A stretch of 64,000 nucleotides of DNA, taken from Cyathus striatus. Taxonomy: Eukaryota > Basidiomycota > Agaricomycetes > Agaricales > Nidulariaceae. This document shows, one piece after another, positions 24,763-37,467 of the stretch. The notes below the pieces were generated by a model. It was not told the DNA's origin. It made no database searches and saw only the letters and a program-made list of their open reading frames with translations. The stretch's first letter is position 1. Each line of letters opens with the position of its first letter. The stretch covers positions 5,270,001 through 5,334,000 of the forward strand of contig JAOVFP010000006.1 in NCBI GenBank assembly GCA_025738555.1. The letters are read 5' to 3'. Both the position numbers and the translations under genes were made by a program.

Positions 24763-26408
24763 ATGAAATCAAAGGGCCAGAAAGCAAATTCCAGCAGAAA
24801 GAAGTCGACCAGATCCCAGAAGGAAACCGTGACAAGACTCCCCAACAACAACAGCACACCACAAAGATGTATGAAATGTCCTAGCTGGCCACTTCGCGTC
24901 CAGTGCCCTCATACGAAAGCCGGACAACTTTATCTCGCAGTGCGTCTTAGAGCTTTAGTATTTACTCATTTCTTATGCTGTTAAAGTCCCAGGATATGGA
25001 CATCACACCCGTTGTCGCCGAACCTGATGGAGATGAGAACGCATCTGTAAATCACTTTTTTGTTATTACTTTGCGTGATGTACTGATGTAATCTTAGAGC
25101 CCACCTGAACCTATTCCAACCACTCGCAGTCAGAGGCGATGTAACGTATGTACTGACAGGCCACTTCGCAGCCAGTGCCCCCATACGAAGGCTGGACAGA
25201 ATTATCTCATAGTGTGTCTTAGAGCTTTAGTATTTGCTCATATTTTTATGCAGTTAAAGTCCTTAGATTTGGATGCCTCTCCTGGTGTTGCTGAACCTAG
25301 CGGATACGAGAGTGTACCAACTGTAATTCGCGTTTTGTTTATTATCTTGCTTGACTTACTAATACTTATTAGAGCGCACATGCCCCCAATTCACCTGCAG
25401 CTGATAAGAACGCGTTGCCACTCAGCTCCGATCCTGCCACTACTGATGAGTCTGTGGCTGTACTAACTGTAAATCATGTTCCGGTTATTATTTTATGCGT
25501 GATGTACTGATATATCTCTTAGAGCCCACCCGGGCTTATTGACAATCGTTTTATTGACCCTGTTCTTCTTGCCATGGACCCTTCGGAGTCCTCACCAACT
25601 CATCTTGCCACAGATCCTGTTATTACTTCGTGCGTGATGTACTGATATATCTCTTAGAACACACATGAACTTATTGACAATAGTTTTATCGACCCTGTTC
25701 TTACTATGAACCCTTCAGAGTCATCATCAGCGCTTCCAGCGGGTACAAATAAGAACAGCTACGATCCAAGGTTGGTTAACTTCCTTGGGCGTCGAAAACC
25801 TGTAACCATGGAAGAGAAAGAGAAACATTTTGGAACTGTGGAAGGTGTTCAGCGGGGTAGCTTGAACTACAGTGCATAATAGATCGAATGTTTAACTTTG
25901 ATATAGTGTTTCATACCACCTTCAGAGATAGTCTGGACAAAGAAATTGGAACCGGAGATACTGGACCGTGCTAGTGCAAGTCGGCGTTTCAACAGAGACA
26001 TCAGGCCCATCATCGCTAAGGTACATAATTGTTTTATCAGTCATATGAACTTTCATTTAATATCACGAATAGACGGAGAGGTTATCATTATCAACAGGGG
26101 CTTGGGTTCTCATCCTCGCCCGTCACACCGGTGAGTCAAGTGGGGCCATTCACTTCGTGTCAAAGACATTGCACGATGAAGCCAATAGCGAATGTGTTGA
26201 CTTGGCAAACTTCTTCACGAAGCTAACATCAAAGCTGAAGCAAGCTAGGGTTGCAAACAGCCATTCCTTGATGAAGGAGCTTGAAGCGCGGACGCGAGAG
26301 CTCGATGAGAAAAATAAGGAGCTCGAGAGAAAAGAAAAAGAAATCGAAGAGCAGAGGACACAGCTATTACAAATGACTGGGCTACTTGGTGGTGCGGTTG
26401 CAAATTAG
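24763..26408 (+). CDS. E4 cargo gene C: multi-exon protein with duplicated CxxC exons and C-terminal coiled coil
   Basis: I do not recognise the family. The start is the ATG at 24763 (MKSKGQKANSSRKKSTRSQ). Exons include 24763-24939, 24987-25046, 25098-25211, 25260-25322 and 25373-25468, then about 25523-25612 and further exons to the stop at 26408. Two exons encode near-copies of a CxxC-x9-CPHTKAGQ segment (RCMKCPSWPLRVQCPHTK and RRCNVCTDRPLRSQCPHTK). Two later exons repeat LIDN(R/S)FIDPVL. The introns between copies are also alike, so whole exon-intron modules were duplicated. The last about 60 residues (from HSLMKELEARTRELDEKNKE) are a highly charged heptad region, a probable coiled coil. 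The middle carries EKEKHFGTVEGVQR. It reads divergently from the transposase, which suggests element cargo. Exact internal joins from 25613 to 26160 are uncertain. Confidence 0.6.
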
Positions 26409-26599
26409 ATAGTGCTGCTTACTAGTGTTTCTTCAATTATAACGCTAATAAATTAGAGATCTCGTGAATTGTGCCGTTTGTGGATGACTATGCTAAGAAA
26501 AAGGAGTACACACTAAATATTATGAGGTATTCGCTGATTTTGTACTGCTTGAGCTTGAAGTCGATGTCAAGATTTACACGCAATGCGCAGAGATGAACA

Positions 26600-27575
26600 C
26601 ACAGAGAGATATACGAGTAACCTTGAAAAGATATCGTGAAACGATTGAATACAGATTATTAATTCTAGAAAGCAAGATACTATAACGTTGAGTGCAATTG
26701 GTTTCCATCAAAATACATTATGCGCCCTGCTCAAACACTCGTATTGCCATACCTTGCTCAGTAGTTACTGTATGAGCATGTACTCATTTTAATAGCTCCC
26801 GGGCTACATGCCTACTGTACCGTGAAATTTATAGATTATTAATTCCAGGAAGCCAGATACTATGATGTTGAATGCAGTTGTGTTCCATCAAAATATATTA
26901 TGCGCCTACTCAAATACTCGTATTGCCATACCTTGCTCAGTAGTAACTGTATGAACATGAACTCGTTTTAATAGCTCTCTGGACTACATGCATACTGTAC
27001 TGTGAAATATATAGATTATCAATTCCAGGAAGCCAGATACTATACTATCATGATCATCGGTATGCAAAGTGTCATGGGTATGCAAACTCGCAATTTTCGA
27101 CACATACCCTTCGCATACTTACCTCAAAACTCTCGGGATTGAAAATGATATATCTCATCTGCTCAAATCTGCAAAATACAAGGCGAGTAACCTTGAAAAG
27201 ATATCGTGAAATGATTGAATACAGATTATTAATTCTAGAAAGCCAGATACTATAACGTTGAGTGCATTTAGGTTCCATCAAAATACATTATGCGCCCTGC
27301 TCAAATACTCGTATTCCTTGCTCAGTAGTTACTGTATGAACATGAACTCGTTTTAATAGCTCTCTGGACTACATGCATACTGTACCGTGAAATTTGTAGA
27401 TTATTAATTCCAGGAAGCCAGATACTATACTATCATGATCATCAGTATGCAAAGTATCATAGATATGCAAACTTGCATTTTTCGACACACACCCTTCGCA
27501 CACTTACCTCAAAAACTCTCGGGATTTAAAATGATATATCTCTTCTGCTCAAGTCTGCAAAATACAAGAGGATAT
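26600..27575 (+). repeat. Tandem and interleaved repeats downstream of cargo gene C
   Basis: A unit with AGATTATTAATTC(T/C)AG, AAAATACATTATGCGCC and CCTTGCTCAGTAGT occurs about four times between 26640 and 27440. A second unit with ATGCAAA(G)TGTCAT and TTCGCATACTTACCTC occurs near 27060-27180 and 27450-27570. No gene is seen. Confidence 0.7.
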
Positions 27576-27732
27576 TTCCATTTTTCATAAATACAGAACA
27601 CAATTTATGTCTTGCAAATGTAAAAATTGTACTGTTTCGCTTCTAACATCTACTCTAAAGAAATATAACTTAGAAAACATGATATTAATATATGACAGAT
27701 CGTGGTACAAAAGACAGAATGGAAACTGAGTA

Positions 27733-28171
27733 GGAAGAAGTGAAGATATTCCGTTTGAAGATGCAGAGCGTGACATCTATTCTCGAGACACGTTGAATTC
27801 CGATCTCCGCTTGAAGATCCATCACTATCGAAGGGACGACGAACTGAAGCCAGCAGACAATGCTGTGATTTGTTTACAAATCCCATCGCCGCTGATTTTG
27901 GACTATGCCACACTATGTGCTTCATACAATTTTGAGCAGTAAGTATATTCTCATATAATTTGTAAGTAATATATTTCAGATGTATACCTATCGGTGTGTA
28001 AAATATGAAGTGGATGCGGGCAATAATGACGAAATCCGAAGGGGTTTCCAAACAAGTTTGCAACACCCTGATCATGATAGTAACGTTGAATGGAATAGTA
28101 TCCATCAGCGACCCACGGGCGGACTTTCCAAGTTAGTAAACAGGGTTTATGGCTATGCGGTGGTCTTCTAA
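27733..28171 (+). pseudogene. Unrecognised gene remnant, two open blocks
   Basis: A frame at about 27747-27942 reads EDAERDIYSRDTLNSDLRL through ILDYATLCASYNFEQ. After GTAAGTATATTC...TTTCAG a second block (27980-28171) reads MYTYRCVKYEVDAGNNDE and ends GGLSKLVNRVYGYAVVF. Composition is protein-like in both, but the obvious splice joins them out of frame, and there is no good start before the first block. I treat it as a decayed or partial gene with no family assigned. Confidence 0.4.
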
Positions 28172-28480
28172 AATATATCAAAAAATTCCTTTCTCCATTA
28201 TCTCCTCAGTAGGGGTTTTAAAACAAATTGACCTTTCAACATTATCTCCAGTTAGATAAATTCAACTCATTTATGATCTCAAATGTTAGATCGGATTTTC
28301 GGTATTCAAACAATATGCTTGGCGGAACATACCCCGGTGTATCTGCAAAACTCGTGTTTCGTAGTTCGACGCCAGAAAATCCACAGGCTTAGGTAACATC
28401 CTAGCAATTATGATGATATATCAAATTTTAGTTATATTCAGAGGTGGTTTTCTATCGCCAGATTTCCAAAGTTGCGGAAC

Positions 28481-30563
28481 ATGGCAAAGTCGTCCTCCAC
28501 TCCTCCGGCCACTCCCCATCCCATGAACATCAGACGGTCGTCTAGATTGCAGAATACCTCATCTCAGCCTTCCACTAGTCTTTCCAAGCGCAAGATAACT
28601 AAGAAACAAAATTTATCGACTCCAGTCACGGAACAAAACCCTGGGGGAGACACGACAAAGCCAGCTTCATCTCCAAATGTACATCGTTATCTAAATATAT
28701 GTTCCATTTGCCTTATTTCCCCATTTCCTGAGGTTTCTTACCTTCCTCCATTATATCCGGTGGTTGTAAGCGTCTTTTTATCCATACATTTATTTAATAA
28801 TGAAAAATGATATTAGGATCCCCCGGGAAAATCCTCGGTCATGTCAATACTGACCAAAGTAATTACAACGTCTTCTGGTCTTGATGTTGTTAGCGAAGGA
28901 GGCAATAGCGTGGTGCCTATCGCTACTGGTCTTAACATCACATCGGATGAAGAAATGGGCAAGGATATGGGCAAGGGCCTTGATGTTAATAGCGAAGGAG
29001 GAAATGACGAGCTGCCTACCGCTACTCCTCCTAATGCTGCGTCGGAAGTAGCCATGGGCAAGTTTCTTCCTAGTGCTGCATTAAAATTATATTAACCTAT
29101 ATTAAATAGACCTTGACGTTGATAGCGAAGGAAGCAGTAAGGAACTGCCTACCACTACTGCATCGGATGCAGATATAGGCAAGGATCTCATCATTGATAG
29201 CGAAGCAGAAAATAATTTTCCACCTACCGCTATTGCTGCTAACGCTGGGTCGGGAGCAGCCATGGGCAAGTATCTTCTTAGCGCTATGTTTAACTTATAC
29301 TGACGTATATTAAATAGATCTTGACGCTGATAGTGAAGGAGGCAATAAAGAACTGCCTACCACCACCACATCAGATGCAGATATAGGCAAGGACCTCGTC
29401 AGTGATAGCGAAGCAGAAAATAAATTTCCGCCTACTGCTATTGCTGCTAACGCTGGGTCGGGAGCAGCCATGGGCAAGTATCTTCTTAGCGCTATGTTTA
29501 ACTTATACTGACATATATTAAATAGACCTTGACGCTGATAGTGAAGGAGGCAATAAAGAACTGCCTACCACCACCACATCGGATGCAGATATAGGCAAGG
29601 ACCTCGTCAGTGATAGCGAAGCAGAAAATAATTTTCCACCTACTGCTATTGCTGCTAACACTGGGTCGGGAGCAGCCATGAGCAAGTTTCTTCCTAGCGC
29701 TATGTTGAACTCATACTGACGTATATTGAATAGACCTTGATGTTCATAGCACTATTCCACCCGCCACTGCTCCTACCACTACTATCGCTACTGATCCAAT
29801 CGCTGGGTCAATCTTCCGGGAAGGCGACGTTCCCAAAGTTCGTCAAACATTAGCATCTAATTATATCCCGGATGCCTTAGCAAAATTAAAAGCTACAAGT
29901 CACAAATATTTTTCCGAAGAAGGGCTTTACATCCGTATGTGTGATAAGATATTTCACCCACAGAAACCTGTATTAACATACAACGTAGCCCCACGGAACG
30001 ATGGAAATTGTGATCCAATCCCATACTCTTATGAGACTGGGTATTCTAAAAATAGATCGACATTTGTCAATACAGCACCAACCGATTTGAAGGGTAGCTT
30101 TAGTAACAATCTTAAAAATTCTGACACCCTTGACTGTGGATGCCTCGTGGAAACAGCCATACACGAGCTGCAATGGTATCATTCTTGGAATGTCTCTGGG
30201 CTCGTTGAAGGTATGTTAATTATTTGGGTTACCTCCCTCTGATATACTGAAGTCAGTACAGGTACGGTAGTTACCGAAGATTTTTCCTGGAAAGACATTG
30301 TGACTCCTCGGACGCGAGATATGATCACACAGAACATCTCAAGGGAAACCTTGCTCACGGCTAATGATTACTTCACAAGAGATGTGGAGATTACGATTGA
30401 TCAGGATGAGGAGAGGAGGCGCATGACGATGGTAACTCGCAATATCACACGTCTGAACGAACTTGCAGCTAGGAGCAACCGCACACAGAGGTTTGTACTC
30501 ATGTCTATAGATGTAGATTCCTATGATCGCATGTCTGTCAAAGAAAGGATGGGTATAATTTAG
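28481..30563 (+). CDS. E4 cargo gene A: hypothetical protein with three tandem exon-intron modules and GC-AG introns
   Basis: The family is not recognised. The start is the ATG at 28481 (MAKSSSTPPATPHPMNIRR), a basic Ser/Pro-rich N-terminus. The first intron begins GTACATCG at 28680. A second exon from about 28817 runs into three tandem modules with a 208-bp period (matching points at 29262, 29470 and 29678). Each encodes DL(D)xDSEGG, ELPTTT, SDADIGKDL and FPPTAIAAN. Each module ends ATG-G/GCAAGT and resumes after AATAG. Splicing at GC-AG keeps the frame, whereas the neighbouring GT would bring a stop. The last part (IFREGDVPKVRQTL..., DCGCLVETAIHELQWYHSW) continues over a normal GT-AG intron near 30211-30261 to EDFSWKDIVTPRTRDM and the stop at 30563. 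It probably makes an acidic-repeat protein carried by E4. Confidence 0.6.
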
Positions 30564-30881
30564 TTTAATAATTGGGGGAGCTTGCTTCCCCTATTTGTCT
30601 GCAGAAGGACCCTGTGTAGTGTGCATGGCAACGCATGTGTGGCTGTATGTCCGTTGACCCAAAATAGAATTCATGTTTCGATTTGTTGATGTCTATGTCC
30701 CATTATGGATGTTTGCAATATACTCGATGTGTGGACTTAATACGTTCCTTAAAATTCTCCGATAACTATATTCAGATTGACTTACCTCGAGGGAAAATGG
30801 TGAACTGTTCCGCATGAATATAAAAAACGATATAAATTGAAGGGCTGCACTGACCATTCTCCATTCCATCTACTCTTGAGC

Positions 30882-31720
30882 ATGCCTTGGTACCTTACTT
30901 CTGATGAAAATGATTCCCGAAATTACATCGACTTCGACGTTGATTTCCCATGCCTCCAACTTTTTACCTTGTACACGACAAGGGTAAGATCTCTCAATCC
31001 CCTCCGTTTACATACGCTAATTTCCGTCTAGCATTTGACCGAGTTCCGCCCACCAAGGGTGATACAATTGTCGCCGTTCTGGATCGTCGATAAATTGCTA
31101 AAATTCTTCATATGCTTCCATCGTTCACGGCGTTGTCGGACATGCATCGCTTCAAATAATTTCTGTTGGTTTGACTTCGAGCATCCATATACGTATTGTT
31201 ATCAATGTGAAATAGAACATCAAATCGATTGCAAATTTCCAGCCGAGATGGCTAATATCTTTAAAGTTCCACCTCTACACATTTTGCCTCGTCACGCAAT
31301 CAAAGTAACAAATAACAGTAAGTCTTCATTCAACACACCATTTATTTTAACTTTCATAACTAAGAAAATTTTTAAGATGTGAATTGTATACTTTTTGCCT
31401 ACAACTGCGCAAGCCACCGGTACGCTGATTGGTATCGGTGGGCGGAGTTCTATCGATATATATATTACCTCATTGAGGAAGTTGTTCCTTCTCTTCGACG
31501 ATTGCAGCAACTCCCGGTATCAGTCCTTCTGGCAAATAAATTAATTCTACCCGATGACGATCCCGAAGGATATGACTACATAGGATGGACGGCACGTAAA
31601 GCTCTTCAATGGTTGCCACCTAAAGAAGAGGTACTAACTTATAGAAGGATGTTGTTTGAATGTATACACAACAAAGGACTACGATTAGTGGATTTTAGTT
31701 TCGATAGCGGCGTGTATTAA
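30882..31720 (+). CDS. Zn-cluster protein B (Zn2Cys6-like), 243 aa, three exons
   Basis: Exons 30882-30983, 31032-31317 and 31377-31720 join in frame from the ATG of MPWYLTSDENDSRN. Cysteines at residues 69-101 are spaced C-x2-C-x6-C-x10-C-x2-C-x7-C, the same positions as in gene C at 32234. The intron that splits the cluster in genes A and C is absent here, and the downstream intron keeps its phase. The helix FYRYIYYLIEEVVPSLRRL matches the mid-region of A and C. The conserved YAVGM N-terminus and the WKVV C-terminus are missing, and the protein ends SFDSGVY. It may be a diverged or shortened paralogue. It lies in tandem with gene C and points toward the right arm. Confidence 0.65.
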
Positions 31721-32034
31721 ATGTAGAAAATAATGTTTGACACTTTGTCACCATAGTACAGCTATCTTTGCTTCCTTTTGTCGTTACAGCGGCAAATGAA
31801 GGGCAGTTTTCTCTGTGGATGCGACGACTTCAAATGGAGAACACATAGATACGACGAAACAAGCCCCATCGGAGCTATTACTATACTGGTCTTTATCTGG
31901 TCCCGTTAGAATTACTTAAAATAGATAATCTATATCCGGCATCGTCTCACATTACATGTCTCGGTGATACTAATAGGCTAGAGGAAAACAAGGAAAACTT
32001 GAATTTAGGCACATCTTTGGTGAGCCGTAGTGTT

Positions 32035-32105
32035 TTAACTCGTATCCCTGAAACACGGACATATCCAGCTCAGTTGCACATCAAAACACTCGTCCTCGTA
32101 ACTTC
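32035..32105 (+). promoter_or_regulatory. Upstream block shared with Zn-cluster gene A
   Basis: Contains ATCCCTGAAACACGGACATA, then CAGCTCAGTTG and AAAACACTCGTCC. It is a near-copy of the block upstream of gene A (20297-20350, other strand). AAAACACTCGTCC recurs at 32148. The rest of the two upstream regions has diverged, which suggests these words are kept for a reason. Confidence 0.55.
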
Positions 32106-32233
32106 CCTGCTCACTATTCCTTCCTCCGTACACCAACCCATCCTCTTAAAACACTCGTCCTCATCACTTCCCGACTCACTATCTCCCTACACCAACCCAC
32201 CCTCTCTCAGTATCTACTTCCAGTCTCGCCAGC

Positions 32234-33295
32234 ATGCAGGAAACTATCTCCACCAAGGTCCCTCAATATTTTTATGCGGTCGGCATGAAGAAAGGGCCAC
32301 TCCGGAGCTTCATTCTCAACACCATTCAAGTGAGCCTTATTCTCGGAGCGCGTCTTGTCTAACTGGTTGATCATTAGGGACCCTATGTGCAGCCGTACTC
32401 CAATTTGGGGCAAGGCGTGACTCCCGTCTGGCGTACGCTGAAAAATATAGTTAATGAACTGAGAGAGTACACGAGGAGGAATGCGTGCGATAAATGCTTC
32501 GAAGCAGGTATGTCAATTGAGTCAATTAAATGCTGATTATACTAAGTCTACTTTCACGTTCTGGTAGAGGAGACCTGTACAATTGACTTCGTCCACGGCC
32601 CCCCTAACTGTTCTCGATGCAGTATTGAAGGAATACAGAACTGTCATGGGATAGGAAGTCATCCAAAACTCGCCCTCCTTCCTGTCATGAGCCACGACAT
32701 TATCCACGAAAGTAAGAATATATTATAATAGATTACGAATTGAATTAACACCAATTATGCAGATATGTCCATACTACTGGAGTATGGTAATCCTCCCATT
32801 GTAGTGCGGTATCTGTACCTCAATTTTGAATATGCGCGCTATGCGCTCTTTATTCTAAAAATTGTAGTTCCGGCCCTCGACTCGCACATCATAGGGTTGT
32901 TTGATAAGGAAATACTTCAGATGTATGGTCTGGTCGACGACACATATGATGTTGACCAATACTTGCAGTGGAGCAATGAAGCACAACAATTGGCGTCCGA
33001 ATTTCCTGCGCCCCCAATGTTGGAAAGGTTTTGGGAGGACCTCGTAACCCAAAAGACTCCGCCAACGCCACCTCCGGCATCCAGCACCAATGTCGAACAG
33101 GAAGTCCCATCTACCGAAGAAGATATCTCTGGCTGGTACAGAATACGGTCCAGTGGTGTTAATGGATGGTTGCCGTCTTCAAGAGGAGAATACAACTTGA
33201 ATGAAGTGGGTAAGAAGCTGACAGGGGTTCGTTTTGATTACGATGGAATGTACGAAGAATGGAGCACATCGAAGCCGGACTGGAAGGTAGTTTGA
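32234..33295 (+). CDS. Zn-cluster protein C (Zn2Cys6-like), 300 aa, four exons
   Basis: Exons 32234-32329, 32378-32507, 32568-32711 and 32763-33295 join in frame over GT-AG introns with phases 0, 1 and 1. The coding length is 903 nt, the same as gene A. The start is MQETISTKVPQYFYAVGMKK; YFYAVGM..GPL.S matches gene A. Cysteines at 69, 72, 79, 90, 93 and 101 give C-x2-C-x6-C-x10-C-x2-C-x7-C. After the cluster come an ARYALFILKIVVPAL helix, a Pro-rich linker (QKTPPTPPPASS) and the C-terminal GVRFDYDGMYEEW...PDWKVV shared with gene A. No stops or frameshifts are seen, so this copy looks intact. A zinc-binding accessory function for E4 is inferred from location and duplication only. Confidence 0.75.
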
Positions 33296-33599
33296 AGGCA
33301 GGAAGATTACGACATACATTATTTAAAAATATGATTGATACGCAGAACGAACAATAGATGTAATATAAAATAAATGACAAATAATGTATTTCTTGAAATT
33401 GCTGGAATAAGTAATCATGTAGTTTGCTATCACAAACGTTATCTCTATAATTATTGCTTAAGATAAAGCAGAACAACGCCCTAATAAATGTTGGAGTGTC
33501 GGCAAGCAATACCTCAGCAAATGAGCGTTATTTGTACATGATTGGCAAAGGCGTTAGAAATCTGTTGTTCTCTGAACGCTCAAGATAAAAATAACATGG

Positions 33600-36500
33600 G
33601 AATCATCACACTATAAATATTTCACAATATATGTAATCTATATGATAGATCCCCATTATGCAATAATAAATACGAAAAGTGAAAATTAAGACCTTACCTT
33701 CTTCTGCCGCATTCACCACATGAGAGGAATCTAGTCTCATCGCACTGCGTTCATGTGCTCACTCATGTGTCATTTTCAGAATGTGCAAAACAAATATCCC
33801 ACGATTATCCCATCTGTTCGCACATGGCACATCCCATCAATCATAGGATATACAGTTTACATGCACCACTTCTTCCTTGTTAATTTAAAGCCTCTACTTC
33901 GCTATTAGAAATGTAGGAAATGCACGTTCCATTCAGTTACATGTAGATATTTCACAACATAATTGTTCCATGTGATAGATATCCATAGTTCACTAATAAA
34001 TGCGAAAAATGACAAACGAAGATCCTGCCTCCTTCCGCTACATTATCCTGATGACAGGAATCTAGTCTTATTGCGCCCTGCTCATGTGCTGACTCATCTG
34101 TGATTTTCAGAACACCAAAACAAATATCTGACGCTTATCAAATCTGTCCGCGTATGGCACATCCCATCAATCTTAGGATATCCAGTCTACATGCACCACT
34201 TCTACCTTATTAATTTACATCCTCTACCTCGCAATTGGAGATGTAGAACACGCACCATCCATTAAGTTAGATGCAGATACTCCACAATATAATGATATTA
34301 TATGATAGATCGTCATAATGCTCTGAAAAATGCGAAAATTAAAAAATTAAGATCTTGTCTCCTTTGGCCACATTCACCAGATGACAGGAATCTAGTCTCG
34401 TCGCGCTGCATTCATGTGCTGACTCATGTGTTATTTTCGGAACACGCAACACAAATATCATGCGCTTATCACATCTGTCCGCGTATAGCACATCCCATTG
34501 ATCATAGGATATCCAGTCTACATGCACCACTTCTTCCTCATTCATTTAGATCATCTACTTCACTATTAGAAATGTAGGAAACACATGATCCATTGAGTTA
34601 GATGTAGATATTTCACAATATAATTATTCGATACGATAGCTGCCCATAATGTACAAATAAATGCGACAAATTAAACATGAAGATCATGCCTGCTTCCGCT
34701 ACATTCACCAGACGACAGGAATCTAGTCTCGTCGCGCTGGGTTCATGTGCTGACTCATGTGTCATTTTCAGATCGATGAAAACAAATATACCACGCGTAT
34801 CAATTCTTTCTGCCTATGGCACATCCCATCAATTAAGGTAAATCCAGTCTACATGCACCACTTCTATCTCATTAATTTACATCCACTACTTTTCTATTAT
34901 AAATGTAGGAAATTCACGGTCCATACAGATAGATGTAGATATTTCAGAATATACCTATTTCATATGATAGATCCCTATAATGCACAAATAAATGCGACAA
35001 ATTAAACATGAACATCTTGCATACTTCCACCACATTCACCAGATGACATGAATCTAGTCTCGTCGCGCTGCATTCATGTGCTGATTCATGTGTTATTTTC
35101 GGAATGCGCAACACAAATATCCCACGCTTATCACTTCTGTCGGCATATAGCACATCGCATCAATCATAGGATATCTACTCTACATGCACCACATCCTCAT
35201 TCATTTAAATCATCTACGTCACTATTAGAAATGTAGGAAACACATGATCCATTGAGTTAGATGTAGATATTTCACACTATAATTATTTGATATGATAGAT
35301 GCCCATAATGCACTAATAAATGCGAAAAATTACAAATGAACATCCTGCCTCCTTCCGCTACATTCACCAGATGACAGGAATCTAGTCTCATCACGCTGTG
35401 TACATGTTCTGACTCATGCGTCATTTTCCGAATGCGCAAAACAAATATCCCACGCTTATCACATCTCCGCGTATGGTACATCCCATCAATAATAAGATAT
35501 CCAGTCTACATGCACTACTTCTACCTCATTCATTTAGATTATCGACTTCGCTATTAGAAATGTCGGAAACGCACGATACACCTAGTTAGATGTAAATATT
35601 TCACAATATAATTATTCGATATGATAGATCCTCATAATGCACTAATAATTGTGAAAATTACAAATGAAGATCCTGCGTCCTGCCGCCACATTAACCAGAT
35701 GACAGGAATCTAGTCTCATCGCTGGGTTCCTGTTCTGACCCATCTGTTATTTTCGGAATGCACAACACAAATATCCCACGCTTATCACTTCCGTTCGTGT
35801 ATGGCACATCGCATCAATCATAAGATATGCAGTCTACATGCACCACTTCTACCACATTAATTTACATCCTCTAAATCGCTATTAGAAATGTAGAACACGC
35901 ACGATCCATTCAGTTAGATGTAGATATAACATAATATAATTATTCCATATTATACATCCTCATAATGCACTAATAAATGCAAAAAAATTACAAATGAAGA
36001 TCTTGCCTGCTTCCGCTACATTCACCAGATGACAGGAATCTAGTCTCGTCACGCAGCGTTCATGTGCTGACTCATGTGTCATTTATGAAATGCACAAAAC
36101 AAATATCACACTCTTATCTCATCTGTCGGCATATGGCATATCGCATCAATCATAGGATATCCAGTCTACATGCACCACTTCTTCCTCATTTATTTAGATC
36201 ATCTATGTCGCTATTAGAAATGACTTTTACCTCATTCATTATATCACAAACTTCGCTATTACATGTAGATATTTCGCAATATAATTATTCGATATGATAG
36301 ATCCCCATAATGCACTAATAAATGCAAAAAATTACAAACGAAGAACCTGCTTCCTTCTGCTACATTCACCAGATGACAGGAATCTAGTCTCGTCGCGCTG
36401 GGTTCATGTGCTGACTCATCTGTCATTTCGGAACGCGCAACACAAATATCCCACGCTTATCACTTCTGTCGGCATATGGCACATCGCATCAATCATAGGA

Positions 36501-37150
36501 TATCCAGTCTACATGCACCACTTCTTCCTGATTCATTAAGATCATCCACGTCGCCGTCATAAATGTAGGAAACACAGGATCTATTCTGTTAGAAGTAGAT
36601 ATTTCGCAATGTAATTATTCTATGTTATAGATCCACATAATGCACCAATAAATGCGAAAAATTACAACGAAGAACCTGCCTGCTTCCGCTACATTCACCA
36701 GATGAGAGGAATCTAGTCTCGTCACGCTGGGTTCATGTGCTGACTCATGTGTTATTTTCAGATTGAGGAAAAAAATATACCACGCATATCAATTCTGTCA
36801 GCGTATGGAACATCCCATCAATTAAGGTAAATCCAGTCTACATGCACCACTTCCACCTCATTAATTTACATCCTCTACATCGCTATTAGAAATGTAGAAC
36901 ACACACGATCCGTTCATTTAGATGTAGATATAACATAGTATAATTATTCCATATTATACATCCCCATAATGCACTAATAATTGCGAAAATTACAAATGAA
37001 GACCCTGCCTCCTGCCGCCACATTCACCAGATGGCAGGAATCTAGTCTCGTCGCGCTGCATTCATGTGCTGACTCATCTGTTATTTTCGCGCGCAACCCA
37101 AATAACTCACGCTTATCACATCTGTCTGTATATGGGGCATCGCATCAATT
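33600..37150 (-). repeat. E4 right arm: about eleven inverted 331-bp units
   Basis: GGAATCTAGTCTC words recur at about 331-bp spacing (near 33724, 34056, 34384, 34716, 35047, 35377, 35706, 36034, 36380, 36709 and 37037). They are the inverted form of the left-arm unit. Minus-strand 62-70 codon frames with ADR(C/S)DKR...DSCHLVNVAEG recur (34339, 34944, 35272) but are not kept in every unit. Confidence 0.9.
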
Positions 37151-37467
37151 ATTCAAGTCCAGTTCTTATAGACTACATTTTACATTACAATTTATACATT
37201 CTATAGACATATTTTCAACTAAGTATACCAAAAAATAGTATTCTAGAATCTATACTAACTTGCTATATATATCTTGGGAGTCGAGGTGAACATAGGATGT
37301 GGTTTGTGCATGCCAAAATTGTAGTTTAGTAGAACCACATATTCTTATTTTTTTGAAAATGTAGCGTAGTATGGCCACTTTCCTAATACAGATATAGTCT
37401 TATATCGCTACAAGTGTTTTACTATTAAACATCACACTGACTAATATCTAGCTTACCGTGCGTTGAG

